Source of the DNA: CAVRCA01 sp963719345
GTDB taxonomy: Bacteria > Pseudomonadota > Alphaproteobacteria > Acetobacterales > Acetobacteraceae
Assembly: GCA_963719345.1 (NCBI GenBank)
Contig: CAVRCA010000002.1
Location: 62,001-126,000, forward strand
DNA: 64,000 bases
Direction of reading: 5' to 3'
Positions 9,405-18,839 of the stretch are shown here, piece after piece. A model generated the notes under the pieces. That model made no database searches and was not told where the DNA came from. It saw only the letters and a program-made list of their open reading frames with translations. The position numbers were made by a program, and so were the translations under genes. Within the stretch, counting starts at the first letter, position 1. Every line of letters starts with the position of its first letter.

Positions 9405-10184
9405 TCAGTTCCGCGCCGCGGCCGGGAACTGCATGCAGAGCGCCTCGGCGCCCCCCTCTCCCGCGACCGCGCTCAAGGCGCCCGCGTCAGGGGCCACGAA
9501 CACGCACGAGTTCGCCGGCAGCGGCGTCGAGCCGTCGGCCGAGAGGCGGCCGGCGAGCACCAGCCAGAACTGACCGCCGCCGGTGCTCGGGTCGGGGCCG
9601 CGCACCGAGGCGCCGGCAGGTAAGCGGTAGCGCCACGCGCCGACCCCGTCCGCCTCCTGCGGCAACACCTCCAGCGCCGCGGGTTCGGCCAGCCCGGCCA
9701 ACTCGGTCTCGGAGAGGGCGGGCAGCGGCGCTGCCGTCGCCTCCCGGTGGTGGTGGCGGGCGCGGGCCGCGCGCAGCTCCGCGCGGTTCGCCGGCATGTA
9801 TTTCGCCCCAGGATCCCAGGCGGGACGCAAGGTGAACCACTCGATCCCCTCCTCCCCGGCGACGATCGGGCCGTAGGCGGTGAACGGGTCCGTGTAATGC
9901 ACGGTCACGCCGCGCGCCTGATGGACGCCGAACCGGCCGCCGCCGCCGACCACCACCTGGAACTGGCGCGCCTCGTGGAAATGCGGCCGGACCACCGAGC
10001 CCGGCTCCTTCTCGACCAGGAAAGCCACCGGGTACAGCGTCGCGGCGTCCGGCACCGGATCGCCCTCGCGGCGGGAGAACCGGTTGGCGCCCATGAACAC
10101 CGTGTTCCACCCCTCGGTCGCCCGCCGCCGGTTGGTCCGCAGGGCGTCCGCGCTGTCGGCTGTCAGAATCACGGCGGCCTCCAT
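9405..10184 (-). CDS. Cupin-fold protein of unknown function
   Basis: About 259 residues. A cupin motif is visible at about residues 55-75 (RPHFHEARQFQVVVGGGGRFG), with two histidines and a glutamate suited to metal binding. A second, less clear cupin-like half follows (GGQFWLVLAGRL, LPANSCVFVAPDAG), so it may be a bicupin. It is the last gene of the leftward operon with the aldehyde dehydrogenase, 38 bases downstream of it. The ATG at 10184 was chosen; a TTG at 10226 overlapping the dehydrogenase stop is an alternative. No substrate can be inferred beyond the operon context. Confidence 0.7.
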   Translation of the reverse strand: MEAAVILTADSADALRTNRRRATEGWNTVFMGANRFSRREGDPVPDAATLYPVAFLVEKEPGSVVRPHFHEARQFQVVVGGGGRFGVHQARGVTVHYTDPFTAYGPIVAGEEGIEWFTLRPAWDPGAKYMPANRAELRAARARHHHREATAAPLPALSETELAGLAEPAALEVLPQEADGVGAWRYRLPAGASVRGPDPSTGGGQFWLVLAGRLSADGSTPLPANSCVFVAPDAGALSAVAGEGGAEALCMQFPAAARN

Positions 10185-10222
10185 ATTTGTCTTCCCGAGT
10201 CTCCGGACCGGGCCGCGCGTTG

Positions 10223-11677
10223 TCAACGCGACGCCCGCGACGCCCTGACCAGCTCGAAGATTGCCCGGATCCGGGCGGGCGCGCTCGCATGGACGGCCCG
10301 GATCAGGGCTGCCACCTGGGCGGGATTGCCCGCATCCGGGCTGCCCGCATCCGGGTTGTTCAGATGCGGCCGGAACCGACCCCGCCGCACGCTGACGGTT
10401 TTTGTCACCGTCATCTCCAGCAATCCCTCGGCCCCCCTCGTGAGACCAAAGCCGCTGCGCCGCCGGCCGCCGAACGGCAGGCGCGGATCGGCCGTCGGCA
10501 CGATCAGGTCATTGATCACCACCGAGCCCGCATCGACGCGCGGGGCGAGCGACTGCGCCGCGGCCTCCGGGCCGAAGATCGCCGCCCCGAGCGCGTAGCC
10601 GCTCTCCGCCGCGACCGCCAGCGCCTCCTCGATGTCGGCGACGCGGATCACGAACGCCAAGGGCCCGAAGAAATCCTCGGCGGCACGGCGGAGCGGCGGG
10701 GGAGCATCGGCCAGCACCAACGGCCCGGCCTCGCGCGACGCCAGCACCCGTGCGCCCGCCGCTTCGGCCTCCTGCCGTATCGTCCGCAGCCGATCGGCCG
10801 CCGCCGCACTCGGCCGGGCGGGCAGGCAGGCGAGGCGGTCGCGCAACACTCGCTCCAGCCCGTCCGCCGCGGCGTGCGGCACCAGCACGAGGCGGGGCGC
10901 GATGCAGGTCGCGCCGCCGTTCATCCCGAGCCCATAGGCGAGACAGCGCGCGGTCAGGTCGAGATCGGCCGCTTCCAGCACGAACACTGGGTCGTTGCCC
11001 GACAGCTCCATCACGCATGGCGTGAGGTTTTCCGCCGCCGCCGCCAGCACGCGCCCGCCGGTCGCGGCCGAGCCGGTGAGAAAAATCTTGTCGAAGCCGG
11101 CCCGCACCGCCGCCTCGCCGATCGCGGCCGCCTCGTCCAGCACCCGCAGCACTCCGTCGGGCAGCCCCGCCTCGGCGAGCAGCGCCGAGAAGACCGTCAG
11201 CGGCGCCGCGCGCCCTTCCGGCGGCTTGACGCACACCGCGTTGCCCGCTGCGAGGGCCTGCAGGATCTGCGCTCCCGCCAGGAAGAGCGGAAAATTGCCG
11301 GGCGCGAGGATCAGCACGACGCCGCACGGCTCGCGCCGGATTTCCGCCCGCACCCCGGCCAGCCACGGCGGCCGGCGGCCCCGCGGCGGTCGTGGGGCCA
11401 GGATGCGCGCCGCCTGCCGCTCCAGAAAGCGCGCGGCGTCGGCCAGCGGCAGGATCTCGGCCGACAACGTCTCGGCCGGCGGCCGCTCGGGGCCGAACGC
11501 GGCGAGCAGGCGCGGCATGTCGCCGACCATCCGCCGCCGCGCTGCGCCGATAATGCGCAGCCGCTCGCCGGGCGGCACTGCGCGCCAGCGCTCGCCGGCC
11601 GCCCGCGCGTCCGCCAGCAGCGTGGCGATGGTGCGTCCAGACATCGGGTCTGAGCGCGCTCGGGCGACGCCTGCCAA
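10223..11677 (-). CDS. Aldehyde dehydrogenase family protein with a C-terminal tail
   Basis: An NAD(P)-dependent aldehyde dehydrogenase of 484 residues. The catalytic Glu is in VMELSGNDPVF (about residue 234), the nucleophilic Cys in NGGATCIAP (about 267), and the cofactor region is FLTGSAATGGRV. The C-terminal PFGGRRRSGFG motif is normal, but some 45 residues follow the usual end. That tail is encoded partly by a 15-bp direct repeat (bases 10327-10355, giving NPDAGSPDAGNP). The TTG at 11677 is preferred because TAGGA precedes it by six bases; an ATG at 11644 lacks a good site. It sits between the DUF4387 and cupin genes in one operon. Confidence 0.85.
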   Translation of the reverse strand: MAGVARARSDPMSGRTIATLLADARAAGERWRAVPPGERLRIIGAARRRMVGDMPRLLAAFGPERPPAETLSAEILPLADAARFLERQAARILAPRPPRGRRPPWLAGVRAEIRREPCGVVLILAPGNFPLFLAGAQILQALAAGNAVCVKPPEGRAAPLTVFSALLAEAGLPDGVLRVLDEAAAIGEAAVRAGFDKIFLTGSAATGGRVLAAAAENLTPCVMELSGNDPVFVLEAADLDLTARCLAYGLGMNGGATCIAPRLVLVPHAAADGLERVLRDRLACLPARPSAAAADRLRTIRQEAEAAGARVLASREAGPLVLADAPPPLRRAAEDFFGPLAFVIRVADIEEALAVAAESGYALGAAIFGPEAAAQSLAPRVDAGSVVINDLIVPTADPRLPFGGRRRSGFGLTRGAEGLLEMTVTKTVSVRRGRFRPHLNNPDAGSPDAGNPAQVAALIRAVHASAPARIRAIFELVRASRASR

Positions 11678-11685
11678 CGGCTATC

Positions 11686-12009
11686 CTACTGGAGCGCCAA
11701 TTCGAGCAGCTGCACATATTGCTGCCCGCCGTGCATGTCGCGCTCGATCACGCCGCCTTGCGGCTTGGTCCGGGGAATGGAGAGCTTCACCACATTCAGC
11801 GCGTCCACCGTGAAGCGCCGGACATGCTGGACATCGACGCCATAGAGAGCCGCGATGGATGCAGCATTGATCGCGGCGGCGTCGCGATACCGCCAATACG
11901 AGTCCGGACCGTCGAAGAAGAGGTCGAACGTCACCCAGAACGGGCCGGCGTTCTTGGAGCGCACATACCGGCAAACATCCTTGATCTTGGGCATCGCAAC
12001 CTCAGACAT
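11686..12009 (-). CDS. DUF4387 protein, AtuA partner
   Basis: A 107-residue protein of the DUF4387 family, which is nearly always encoded next to, or fused to, AtuA/DUF1446 proteins. Visible features are the N-terminal DVCRYVRSKNAGPFWVTFDLFF and the central SIAALYGVDVQHVRRF. Its ATG overlaps the end of the atuA-like gene by eight bases, indicating translational coupling and probably a common complex. The aldehyde dehydrogenase starts eight bases downstream. The biochemical role of the family is not known; a link to acyclic-terpene or branched-acid catabolism is by association only. Confidence 0.85.
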   Translation of the reverse strand: MSEVAMPKIKDVCRYVRSKNAGPFWVTFDLFFDGPDSYWRYRDAAAINAASIAALYGVDVQHVRRFTVDALNVVKLSIPRTKPQGGVIERDMHGGQQYVQLLELALQ

Positions 12010-13408
12010 GGGCAGCCCGCGGCTTCCCGGGCTGGCCCACCCAGCACGTGCGGACCAGCTCGAACGGCGTGTCCGTGCGGACGACGTGGTTGAGATGGAA
12101 CTCGAACACTTGGCCGCGTTCGATCTCGGGCGGCGAGAATGCGAAGGCGTAGCTCAGCAGCTCCTTTCCTTCGCGCACGGGGAGGTGGAAGAACAAGGGA
12201 TTGCAGATTTTGGCGACCTCGGTGGCGAGCGCCTGCGTGGCCGCGGTCGCCACGAACATGAGGCCGATCTCGCGCGGCGGCGGCGCGCCGGCCGGGGGCG
12301 GCCGGCCGGTCACGGCGTTCCAGCCATAGGGCCGGAGCGAAATGTCGATCTCGCCGACTTGCAGCCCCAGCGTGCGTCGCACCCGCCCGTAAAGCGCGTG
12401 CGACATGCGCGCGAGAAAGCTGTCCACGTCTTCGAGGACGGCCGGATCCTGGATCCCGACGAGCATGATGGTTTGGAACGGTCCGCAGCCGGCGCCCTCG
12501 AGTTTCATGGTGTACGGCGCCGGCTCGAAGCGAGAGCCCGTGACCCGCACCGTGCGCCCGTCCACCGCCTCGTACACCGCGTCGGTCACGTCGAGCACTC
12601 CGCCTGGCTCCACCAGACGGAACGGGTCGCTGTTCTCGTAGAGCATATGCGCCGAGACGATCTCGGGCGTGCAGCGGTTCTCCGGGGCAAGCGGCGCGAC
12701 GCTGAAACCCTCCCTGTCGACGCTCATCAGCACGCCGGGGCTCAGCGGATTGACCGTGCAGAGTCCGCCGCACTCGGTGATCTTGGCCGCGTGCCAAGCC
12801 GCGCCGGCCGCGCCGCCCCGCCGAAGCGGAACGGCGGCCAGCACGGCGGTGTCGGTGGTGCGACCGCCGAGCACGATATCGGCGCCCGCATCCAAGGCTG
12901 CGGCATAAGGTTCAGGCCCCAGCAGGGCGACGATGTGGGTGCAAGCGTCGATTGTCGCCGCGTCGAGCGCGGCTGCCGGGGCGAGCGGCCGCACCGCACC
13001 GGCAGCCGCCTTCGCTTTCAGGACCGCCCTGTCCTGCTCGGCATAGAGCACCGCGATCCGTGGCGCGCTCCCCTGCTCCCGCGCCAGCTCGACTACAATG
13101 TCGACCGTCCAGTCCACCGCCGCGTCGCATCCCGAAGTGCCGCAGGAGCCCACCAGCAGCGGAACGCCTGCCCGTTCGCGAGCCGCCATCAACAGCGAGA
13201 GGTCGCGCTTGACCGCCGCTCGGCTGTATTTGGGAAGGCCGGTCGCCAGGTAGGCCGGTCCACTGTCGGTCGAGCCCGCATCAATCGCGATTGCGTGTGG
13301 TGCGAAAGCCAGCCCCGCTTCCAGCTCGTCCGCTCGTACCCCGGTTCCCAACGCTCCCGCCGGCACGACGACCCGGGTTGGTTCGGAATGGTGAACGTCT
13401 GATCCCAA
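12002..13408 (-). CDS. Acyclic terpene utilisation AtuA-family protein (DUF1446)
   Basis: About 468 residues matching the AtuA/DUF1446 core. The family N-terminus RVVVPAGALGTG, the IDAGSTDSGPAYLATG segment, the GSCGTSGCDAAVDW loop and the GGRTTDTAVLAAVP motif are all recognisable. The ORF stays open upstream, but the homologous region begins about 10 residues after a TTG at 13408, which I use as a provisional start. AtuA is needed for citronellol/geraniol growth in Pseudomonas, but its reaction is unknown. Here it heads an operon with DUF4387, an aldehyde dehydrogenase and a cupin, without the carboxylase and acyl-CoA genes of classical atu clusters. Confidence 0.83.
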   Translation of the reverse strand: MGSDVHHSEPTRVVVPAGALGTGVRADELEAGLAFAPHAIAIDAGSTDSGPAYLATGLPKYSRAAVKRDLSLLMAARERAGVPLLVGSCGTSGCDAAVDWTVDIVVELAREQGSAPRIAVLYAEQDRAVLKAKAAAGAVRPLAPAAALDAATIDACTHIVALLGPEPYAAALDAGADIVLGGRTTDTAVLAAVPLRRGGAAGAAWHAAKITECGGLCTVNPLSPGVLMSVDREGFSVAPLAPENRCTPEIVSAHMLYENSDPFRLVEPGGVLDVTDAVYEAVDGRTVRVTGSRFEPAPYTMKLEGAGCGPFQTIMLVGIQDPAVLEDVDSFLARMSHALYGRVRRTLGLQVGEIDISLRPYGWNAVTGRPPPAGAPPPREIGLMFVATAATQALATEVAKICNPLFFHLPVREGKELLSYAFAFSPPEIERGQVFEFHLNHVVRTDTPFELVRTCWVGQPGKPRAAHV

Positions 13409-13645
13409 CAAAGCACCCTGTTGCCTGAGATGGCGGGCCGGCGCGGCAGTACGCCGGGCTGCCCGCTCCCGGCGATTGCGTGCTCTATTCGCAACTCGCA
13501 ACCCCGTGCATTACGGCGCCTGGACGAAGGGTGGCGCAAGGGTTGGCGGCGCCACCGTTTTCCAGCCTACAACCCTGACAAGACCGCGTCCGCCCCCACA
13601 TGCGCGGGGTCAAGGACGACGCAAGGGTAGGGACCGTACCGTTTC

Positions 13646-15244
13646 ATGAGCCATCACGCACGTGCCCGCAGCACGGGACGCCGCACCGTCGGCATCATCG
13701 GCGCAGGTCCCGGCGGGCTGGCGGCCGCCATGCTGCTCGCCCGCCAGGGCGCCGACGTGACCGTATTCGAGCGACTGCCGCGCGTGGGCGGCCGCTCCGG
13801 CACTATCGTGGCGCCGGTTGCGGACGGTGCGAAGGGCGCGTTCCGCTTCGACATGGGGCCGACTTTTTTTCTCTATCCGCGCGTGCTCGCCGACATCTTC
13901 GCCGCCTGCGGTCGCCGCCTTGAGGACGAGGTCGAGCTGATCCGGCTCGACCCGCAATACCACCTCGTGTTCGAGGCCGGCGGCGAGTTGCAGGCGACCG
14001 GCGACATGACCCGTCTTGCCCGCGAGGTGGCGAAATTGTCGCCCGATGATGCGCGCGCCCTGCCGCGCTTCATGGCCGATAACCGCAAGAAATTCGCCGC
14101 CTTCCGCCCGGCACTGGAATCGGCGTTCCACGACGTGCGGGCGTTCGCCACCCCGGCAATGATGCGCGCGCTGCCGAAACTGCGGCCGCACCGCACGGTA
14201 GACACCGATCTCGCCACCTACTTCAAGGACCCGCGGGTCCGCCTCGCGTTTTCGTTTCAGAGCAAATATCTCGGCATGTCGCCTTTCCAGTGTCCGAGCC
14301 TGTTCACGATCCTCGCGTTCATGGAATACGAGTACGGCGTCTGGCATCCGCGCGGCGGCTGCGGCGCGGTGATGGAAGCGATGGCCCGCGTCGCCATCGA
14401 GGAAGGGGCGGACATCCGGCTCGACGAGCCGGTGGAGGAAATCATCTTCGATGGGCGGCAGGCGCGCGGGGTGCGCACGCGCTCGGGCGAGCATCGGTTC
14501 GACGCGCTGGTGATCAACGCCGATTTCGCCCACGCGATGAGCTCGCTGGTGCCCAATCACCTGCGCCCGGCCTGGTCGGATGAGCGCATCGCGCGCAAGA
14601 AATTTTCCTGCTCGACCTTCATGCTGTATCTCGGCATCGAAGGCAGGCTCGACGAGCTCGCGCACCATACGATCTATCTGAGCAAGGATTATCGCCGCAA
14701 CGTGCATGAGATCGAGAGCGGGCCGGCCCCGCCCGAGGAGCCGTCGTTCTACGTGCAGAACGCCTCCGTCACCGATGAAAGCCTGGCGCCGCCCGGCCAC
14801 TCGACGCTCTACGTTCTCGTGCCGGTAAGCAATCTGACGACGGAAAACGCGGACTGGCCGGCGATCCAGGCGCGCTACCGCCGGCTCACGCTCGACCGCC
14901 TCGCGCGCATCGGCGTCCCCGACATCGAACGGCGGATCCGCTACGAGAAAATGCTGACCCCGGTCGACTGGCGGAACGACATGGCGATCCATCGCGGTGC
15001 CACGTTCAACCTTGCGCACTCGATGCGGCAGATGTTCCACATGCGCCCGCGCAACCGGTTCCGTGACCTGGGCGGTGTCTATCTGGTCGGCGGCGGCACG
15101 CATCCCGGCAGCGGATTGCCGGTGATCTTCGAGAGCGCGCGCATCACCACGCGGCTGCTGGCGCAGGATTTCGGGCTCCAGCCTGTGTCCGCTCCGGCGC
15201 CCACCGCACCGCTGGCGGTGCCCGAACTGGCGGACGTGACATGA
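13646..15244 (+). CDS. CrtI/CrtN-family carotenoid desaturase-type FAD oxidoreductase (first copy)
   Basis: A 532-residue phytoene-desaturase-family flavoprotein. The FAD-binding GIIGAGPGGLAAAMLLARQG lies at about residues 15-34, the R-rich RVGGRSGT follows, and the C-terminal FAD site is GGVYLVGGGTHPGSGLP near 480. Enzymes of this family dehydrogenate or oxidise C30/C40 isoprenoid chains at the membrane. Its stop overlaps the start of a second copy (ATGA), and an acyltransferase and glycosyltransferase follow. That order resembles carotenoid-glycosyl-ester (for example C30) clusters. No squalene or phytoene synthase is present, so the substrate is inferred. Confidence 0.85.
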   Translation: MSHHARARSTGRRTVGIIGAGPGGLAAAMLLARQGADVTVFERLPRVGGRSGTIVAPVADGAKGAFRFDMGPTFFLYPRVLADIFAACGRRLEDEVELIRLDPQYHLVFEAGGELQATGDMTRLAREVAKLSPDDARALPRFMADNRKKFAAFRPALESAFHDVRAFATPAMMRALPKLRPHRTVDTDLATYFKDPRVRLAFSFQSKYLGMSPFQCPSLFTILAFMEYEYGVWHPRGGCGAVMEAMARVAIEEGADIRLDEPVEEIIFDGRQARGVRTRSGEHRFDALVINADFAHAMSSLVPNHLRPAWSDERIARKKFSCSTFMLYLGIEGRLDELAHHTIYLSKDYRRNVHEIESGPAPPEEPSFYVQNASVTDESLAPPGHSTLYVLVPVSNLTTENADWPAIQARYRRLTLDRLARIGVPDIERRIRYEKMLTPVDWRNDMAIHRGATFNLAHSMRQMFHMRPRNRFRDLGGVYLVGGGTHPGSGLPVIFESARITTRLLAQDFGLQPVSAPAPTAPLAVPELADVT

Positions 15245-16765
15245 GCGAGAGCCTTCCCATCGGCGTCATCGGCGGCGGTCTCGGCGGCCTCGCGGCGGCG
15301 TGCGTGCTCGCGGGCCGCGGCCACCAGGTCGTGCTGTTCGAAAAGAACGAATGGCTCGGCGGCAAGGCTGCGGTGCTGGAGCAGGGCGGCTATCGGTTCG
15401 ACATGGGGCCGACCATCCTCACCATGCCGAGCGTGCTGGCGCGCGTGTTCGCCGAATGCGGCGTGCGGATGGAGGATCGGCTCGATCTGCGCCGGCTCGA
15501 TCCGCAATGGCGCTGCTTCTTCGACGACCGCTCGGTGCTCGATCTCCGCAACGACACGGCTGAGACCGCGCGCGCGATCGCGGCCTACTCTCCGGGGGAC
15601 GAAGTCGGCTTCGACGGGTTCATGCAGCTTTCAGAACGGCTGCGCGGCATCTCAGACCGCTTCTTCTTCTGGCGCTCGGTCGAGGATCTGCGCGACACGA
15701 TGGACATGCGCAAGAACTTCGAGATGAGCACGGCGCGCGACGTCATGGCGCTGCGCATGGGCACCACCGTCGCCGCCGCCATCCGCGCGCGGGTGCGCGA
15801 TCCCCGGGTGGCGCAGATGCTGGACCATTTCGTGCAGTATGTCGGCTCCTCGCCGTACGGCTCGCCCGCCGTGCTGTGCGGCATCGCGCACATGCAGTGC
15901 AACGACGGCGTCTGGTATCCGATGGGCGGCACGGGCGCGGTGCCCGCCGCGTTGGCGGCGCTGGCGCGCGAGAAGGGCGTGCAGATCCGCACCGGCGTCG
16001 GCGTGTCCGCGGTCACCACCGCCAACGGCGCGGTGCGCGGCGTCACGCTCGACACCGGCGAGGCCGTGCCGCTGGCCGCCGTCGGTCTCCAACATGGACA
16101 GCGTTCGCACCCTGCGCGAGCTGGTGGGCGGCGCGCCGGCAAGAAAATTCGCGCGGCGTTGGAAGCGCGAGCCGGCGTGCTCCGGCGTGGTGCTGTATCT
16201 CGGCCTCGACCGCGCGTACGAGCACCTGGCCCATCACTGTTTCGTGTTCTCGCGCGATCCCGAGGAGGAGTTCGACTGGATCTACCGGCGCGGCGAGCCG
16301 GCGCCCGACCCGACCTGCTATCTGGCCGCGCCCGCCCGCACCGAGCCGGGGGTCGCGCCGCCGGGCGGCGAGGCGCTGTACATCCTCGTCCACACGCCGT
16401 GGCTGCGCCCGCACCATGACTGGGCGGCGATGCTGCCGCGCTATCGCCGGGTGATCCTCGACAAGCTGAAACGCTGCGCCGGGATGCCGGATCTCGAAAG
16501 CCGCATCGCGGTCGAGCGCTGGCTGACGCCGCAGGACATCAACGACCGGTATCGGGTGCTCAACGGCGCGATCTATGGTCTTGCCAGTCACGGGCGGTTT
16601 TTCGGCGCCTTCAAGCCGGGCAACCGCTCGCGCGACCTCAGGGGCTTGTATCTCGCCGGCGGTGCCGCGCATCCTGGGCCGGGGATGCCGATGGTCCTCA
16701 TGTCCGGCTGGATCGCCGCCGATACGCTCGACCAGGACCGGGCGTCCCAGGACCGGGCCGCCTGA
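15241..16765 (+). CDS. CrtI/CrtN-family carotenoid oxidoreductase (second copy, one frameshift)
   Basis: About 508 residues once the frame is joined near 16090, where one extra base separates VPLAAV from VSNMDSVRTL. The N-terminal FAD motif (GVIGGGLGGLAAACVLAGRG), the RFDMGPTILTMPSVL segment and the C-terminal LYLAGGAAHPGPGMPMVLMSG mark it as a paralogue of the gene before, with which it shares a four-base ATGA overlap. In C30 and C40 clusters two such paralogues often act in sequence, one desaturating and one oxidising the terminal methyl. Which does which cannot be read from the sequence. It ends with a 202-bp gap holding a palindromic repeat. Confidence 0.83.
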
Positions 16766-16811
16766 GGGCGTGCGTGGCTCGCGCCCGGTCCAACTCTGCC
16801 TTGCGCCAGCT

Positions 16812-16896
16812 CGCCATCGCCGGGCTTGACCCGGCAATCCATTCCGCCGGTTCCCGGACCTGTGAGATGGATGCCCGGATCAAGTCCGGGCATGAC
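16812..16896. repeat. REP/BIME-like palindromic element, copy 1
   Basis: Two hairpins, GCCGGGCTTGACCCGGC and GCCCGGATCAAGTCCGGGC, sit about 60 bases apart and end in CATGAC. Copies of the same arrangement lie at 21695-21775 and 48804-48890, with a short one at 34435-34486. This copy separates the second crtN-like gene from the acyltransferase inside an otherwise tightly packed cluster, where it could attenuate or stabilise the transcript. Confidence 0.75.
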
Positions 16897-16967
16897 CGGT
16901 TGATGACTGCAAAGTCGCTTGCTTCGGGTACGTTGCAAAATCGGACAGCAATCGCTCAACTCCGGCC

Positions 16968-17751
16968 ATGACGAGAGACCTGCTCCCTCGCCGATCGCCG
17001 CGTCTCGTGCGTGGTTTCACGCGATACCTTCGCTGGTATTGCGGCCGCAACTTCCACGCCGTCCGCGTCTCGCGCACCGGCCTGCCCGCACCGGTCGTCG
17101 CCAGGCCGCCCGCTGATCGTCTACACCAACCACCCGTCCTGGTGGGACCCGGCGATCTTCTTCCTGCTCAACACCGCGCTGCTGCCGGGCCGGGCGGGCT
17201 ACGGCCCGATGGAGGAAGCGGCGCTCGCCAAATACGGCCTGTTCCGCCGATTGGGCGTCTTCGGGCTCGAACCGGGGGCGCGAGGCGCCGCGCAGTTCCT
17301 GCGCACGAGCGAACGCATCCTCGCCGACCCCGGCAACGCGCTCTGGATCACCGCCGAGGGCGCGTTCACCGACCCGCGAGAACGGCCGCTGCAACTTCGC
17401 CCGGGCCTCGCGCATCTCGCGCGCCGCACGCCGGGCGCCATCATCCTGCCGCTCGCGCTGGAGTATCCGTTCTGGAACGAGCGCAAACCCGAGGCGCTGG
17501 TCCGCTTCGGCCGACCGATCGCCGCCGACGACACGCGCGACGTCGTCGCCTGGACGTCGCTGCTCGGCGCCGAGCTGGGCGCCTGCATGGACGCCCTCGC
17601 GGACGAGGCCTGCGCGCGGGACGCATCGCTGTTCCTCACCCTGCATCGCGGCACGGTCGGCGTCGGCGGCAGCTACGATCTGTGGCGTCGGGCGCGCGCC
17701 TGGTTCGGCGGACGCCGCTTCGACGCCAGCCACCAGGGCGAGCGCGGATGA
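16968..17751 (+). CDS. PlsC-like 1-acylglycerol-3-phosphate-type acyltransferase (one frameshift)
   Basis: About 260 residues after removal of one extra base near 17107, which joins SRTGLPAPVVA to GRPLIVYTNHP. The catalytic HX4D motif is NHPSWWDP and the acyl-acceptor motif II is AEGAFTDPRERP, followed by the LPLALEY segment. A short hydrophobic N-terminus suggests peripheral membrane attachment. Its stop overlaps the start of the glycosyltransferase (ATGA). From context it may esterify a glycosylated carotenoid, the role of CrtO in staphyloxanthin synthesis; a general phospholipid role is less likely but possible. Confidence 0.8.
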
Positions 17752-18839
17752 CGCTTCTCTCAGACATCGCCCTCGGATTCGCCGCATTTCCGCTCCTGAT
17801 GGCCCTCGTCAATCTTGCGGTGTTCCGTGCTCCGCCGCGGCATACCGGCCGGCCGCCGGTGTCGGTCCTGATCCCGGCGCGCAACGAGGAGAAGAACATC
17901 GCTGACTGCGTCGCCGCGGTGCTGGCCAGCGCGGACGTCGATCTCGAGCTGGTCGTGCTCGATGACCATTCGACCGACGGAACGGCGGCGATCCTTGCGG
18001 CAATCCCCGATCCGCGGCTGCGCGTCGCCAAGGCGCCGTCCCTGCCGCCCGGCTGGTCCGGAAAGCAGCACGCCTGCGCGGCGCTTGCCCGATGCGCGCG
18101 GCATGAGCTGATGGTGTTCATCGACGCCGACGTGCGGCTCGCGCCCGACGCGCTGTCGCGCATCGCCGGCTACATGGCGCGCCACGATGTCGGGCTCGCC
18201 AGCGGCTTTCCGCGCCAGATTACCGGCAGCTGGTCGGAGCGGCTGATCACGCCGCTGATCTATTCCCTGCTGCTGGGGTATCTGCCAATGCCCTTGATGC
18301 AGATGTTCCGGGCGCCCGCGTTCGGCGCCGGCTGTGGCCAATTGATGGTGGCGTGGCGCGCTGCCTATGTCCGCGCCGGCGGCCACACGGCGATCCGCGC
18401 CTCGCTGCACGACGGCGTCACGCTGCCTCGCGCATTCCGCGCCGCCGGTCTGATGACCGGGCTGTTTGACGCGACCAATCTCGCGTCCTGCCGCATGTAC
18501 ACCCGCCCGGGCGAGGTCTGGGAGGGTTTCGGCAAGAACGCCACCGAGGGCATGGCGAAGCCGGTCGCCCTGCCGGTGTGGACGGTGCTGCTCGGCGGCG
18601 GACATGTGCTGCCGTTCGCCCTCCTGGTGATCGCTCCCGGCGCGGCGGCGGCGTTGGCCGTGTGCGGCAGCCTCGGCTTGCGCCTCCTGCTGGGATGGCG
18701 GTTCCGCCAGCCGCTGGCGAGCGTACCGCTGCACCCGCTCGGCGTGATGGCGTTGCTGCTGATCCAGTGGTCGGCGCTGCTGCGCGCTGCGCGAGGGCGG
18801 CCGGCGACCTGGCGCGGCCGCATCTACCCGGCGCAATGA
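17748..18839 (+). CDS. Membrane-bound family 2 glycosyltransferase
   Basis: A 363-residue GT2 enzyme. After an N-terminal membrane segment come SVLIPARNEEKNI, the nucleotide-sugar site VVLDDHSTDGT and the DXD-type FIDADVRLAPDAL. Two to three membrane segments follow near 280-345. Size and topology match the CrtQ/CruC-type carotenoid glycosyltransferases, and it is coupled at both ends by ATGA overlaps to the acyltransferase and the DUF2141 gene. The sugar donor and acceptor are inferred from context. Confidence 0.82.
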   Translation: MTLLSDIALGFAAFPLLMALVNLAVFRAPPRHTGRPPVSVLIPARNEEKNIADCVAAVLASADVDLELVVLDDHSTDGTAAILAAIPDPRLRVAKAPSLPPGWSGKQHACAALARCARHELMVFIDADVRLAPDALSRIAGYMARHDVGLASGFPRQITGSWSERLITPLIYSLLLGYLPMPLMQMFRAPAFGAGCGQLMVAWRAAYVRAGGHTAIRASLHDGVTLPRAFRAAGLMTGLFDATNLASCRMYTRPGEVWEGFGKNATEGMAKPVALPVWTVLLGGGHVLPFALLVIAPGAAAALAVCGSLGLRLLLGWRFRQPLASVPLHPLGVMALLLIQWSALLRAARGRPATWRGRIYPAQ

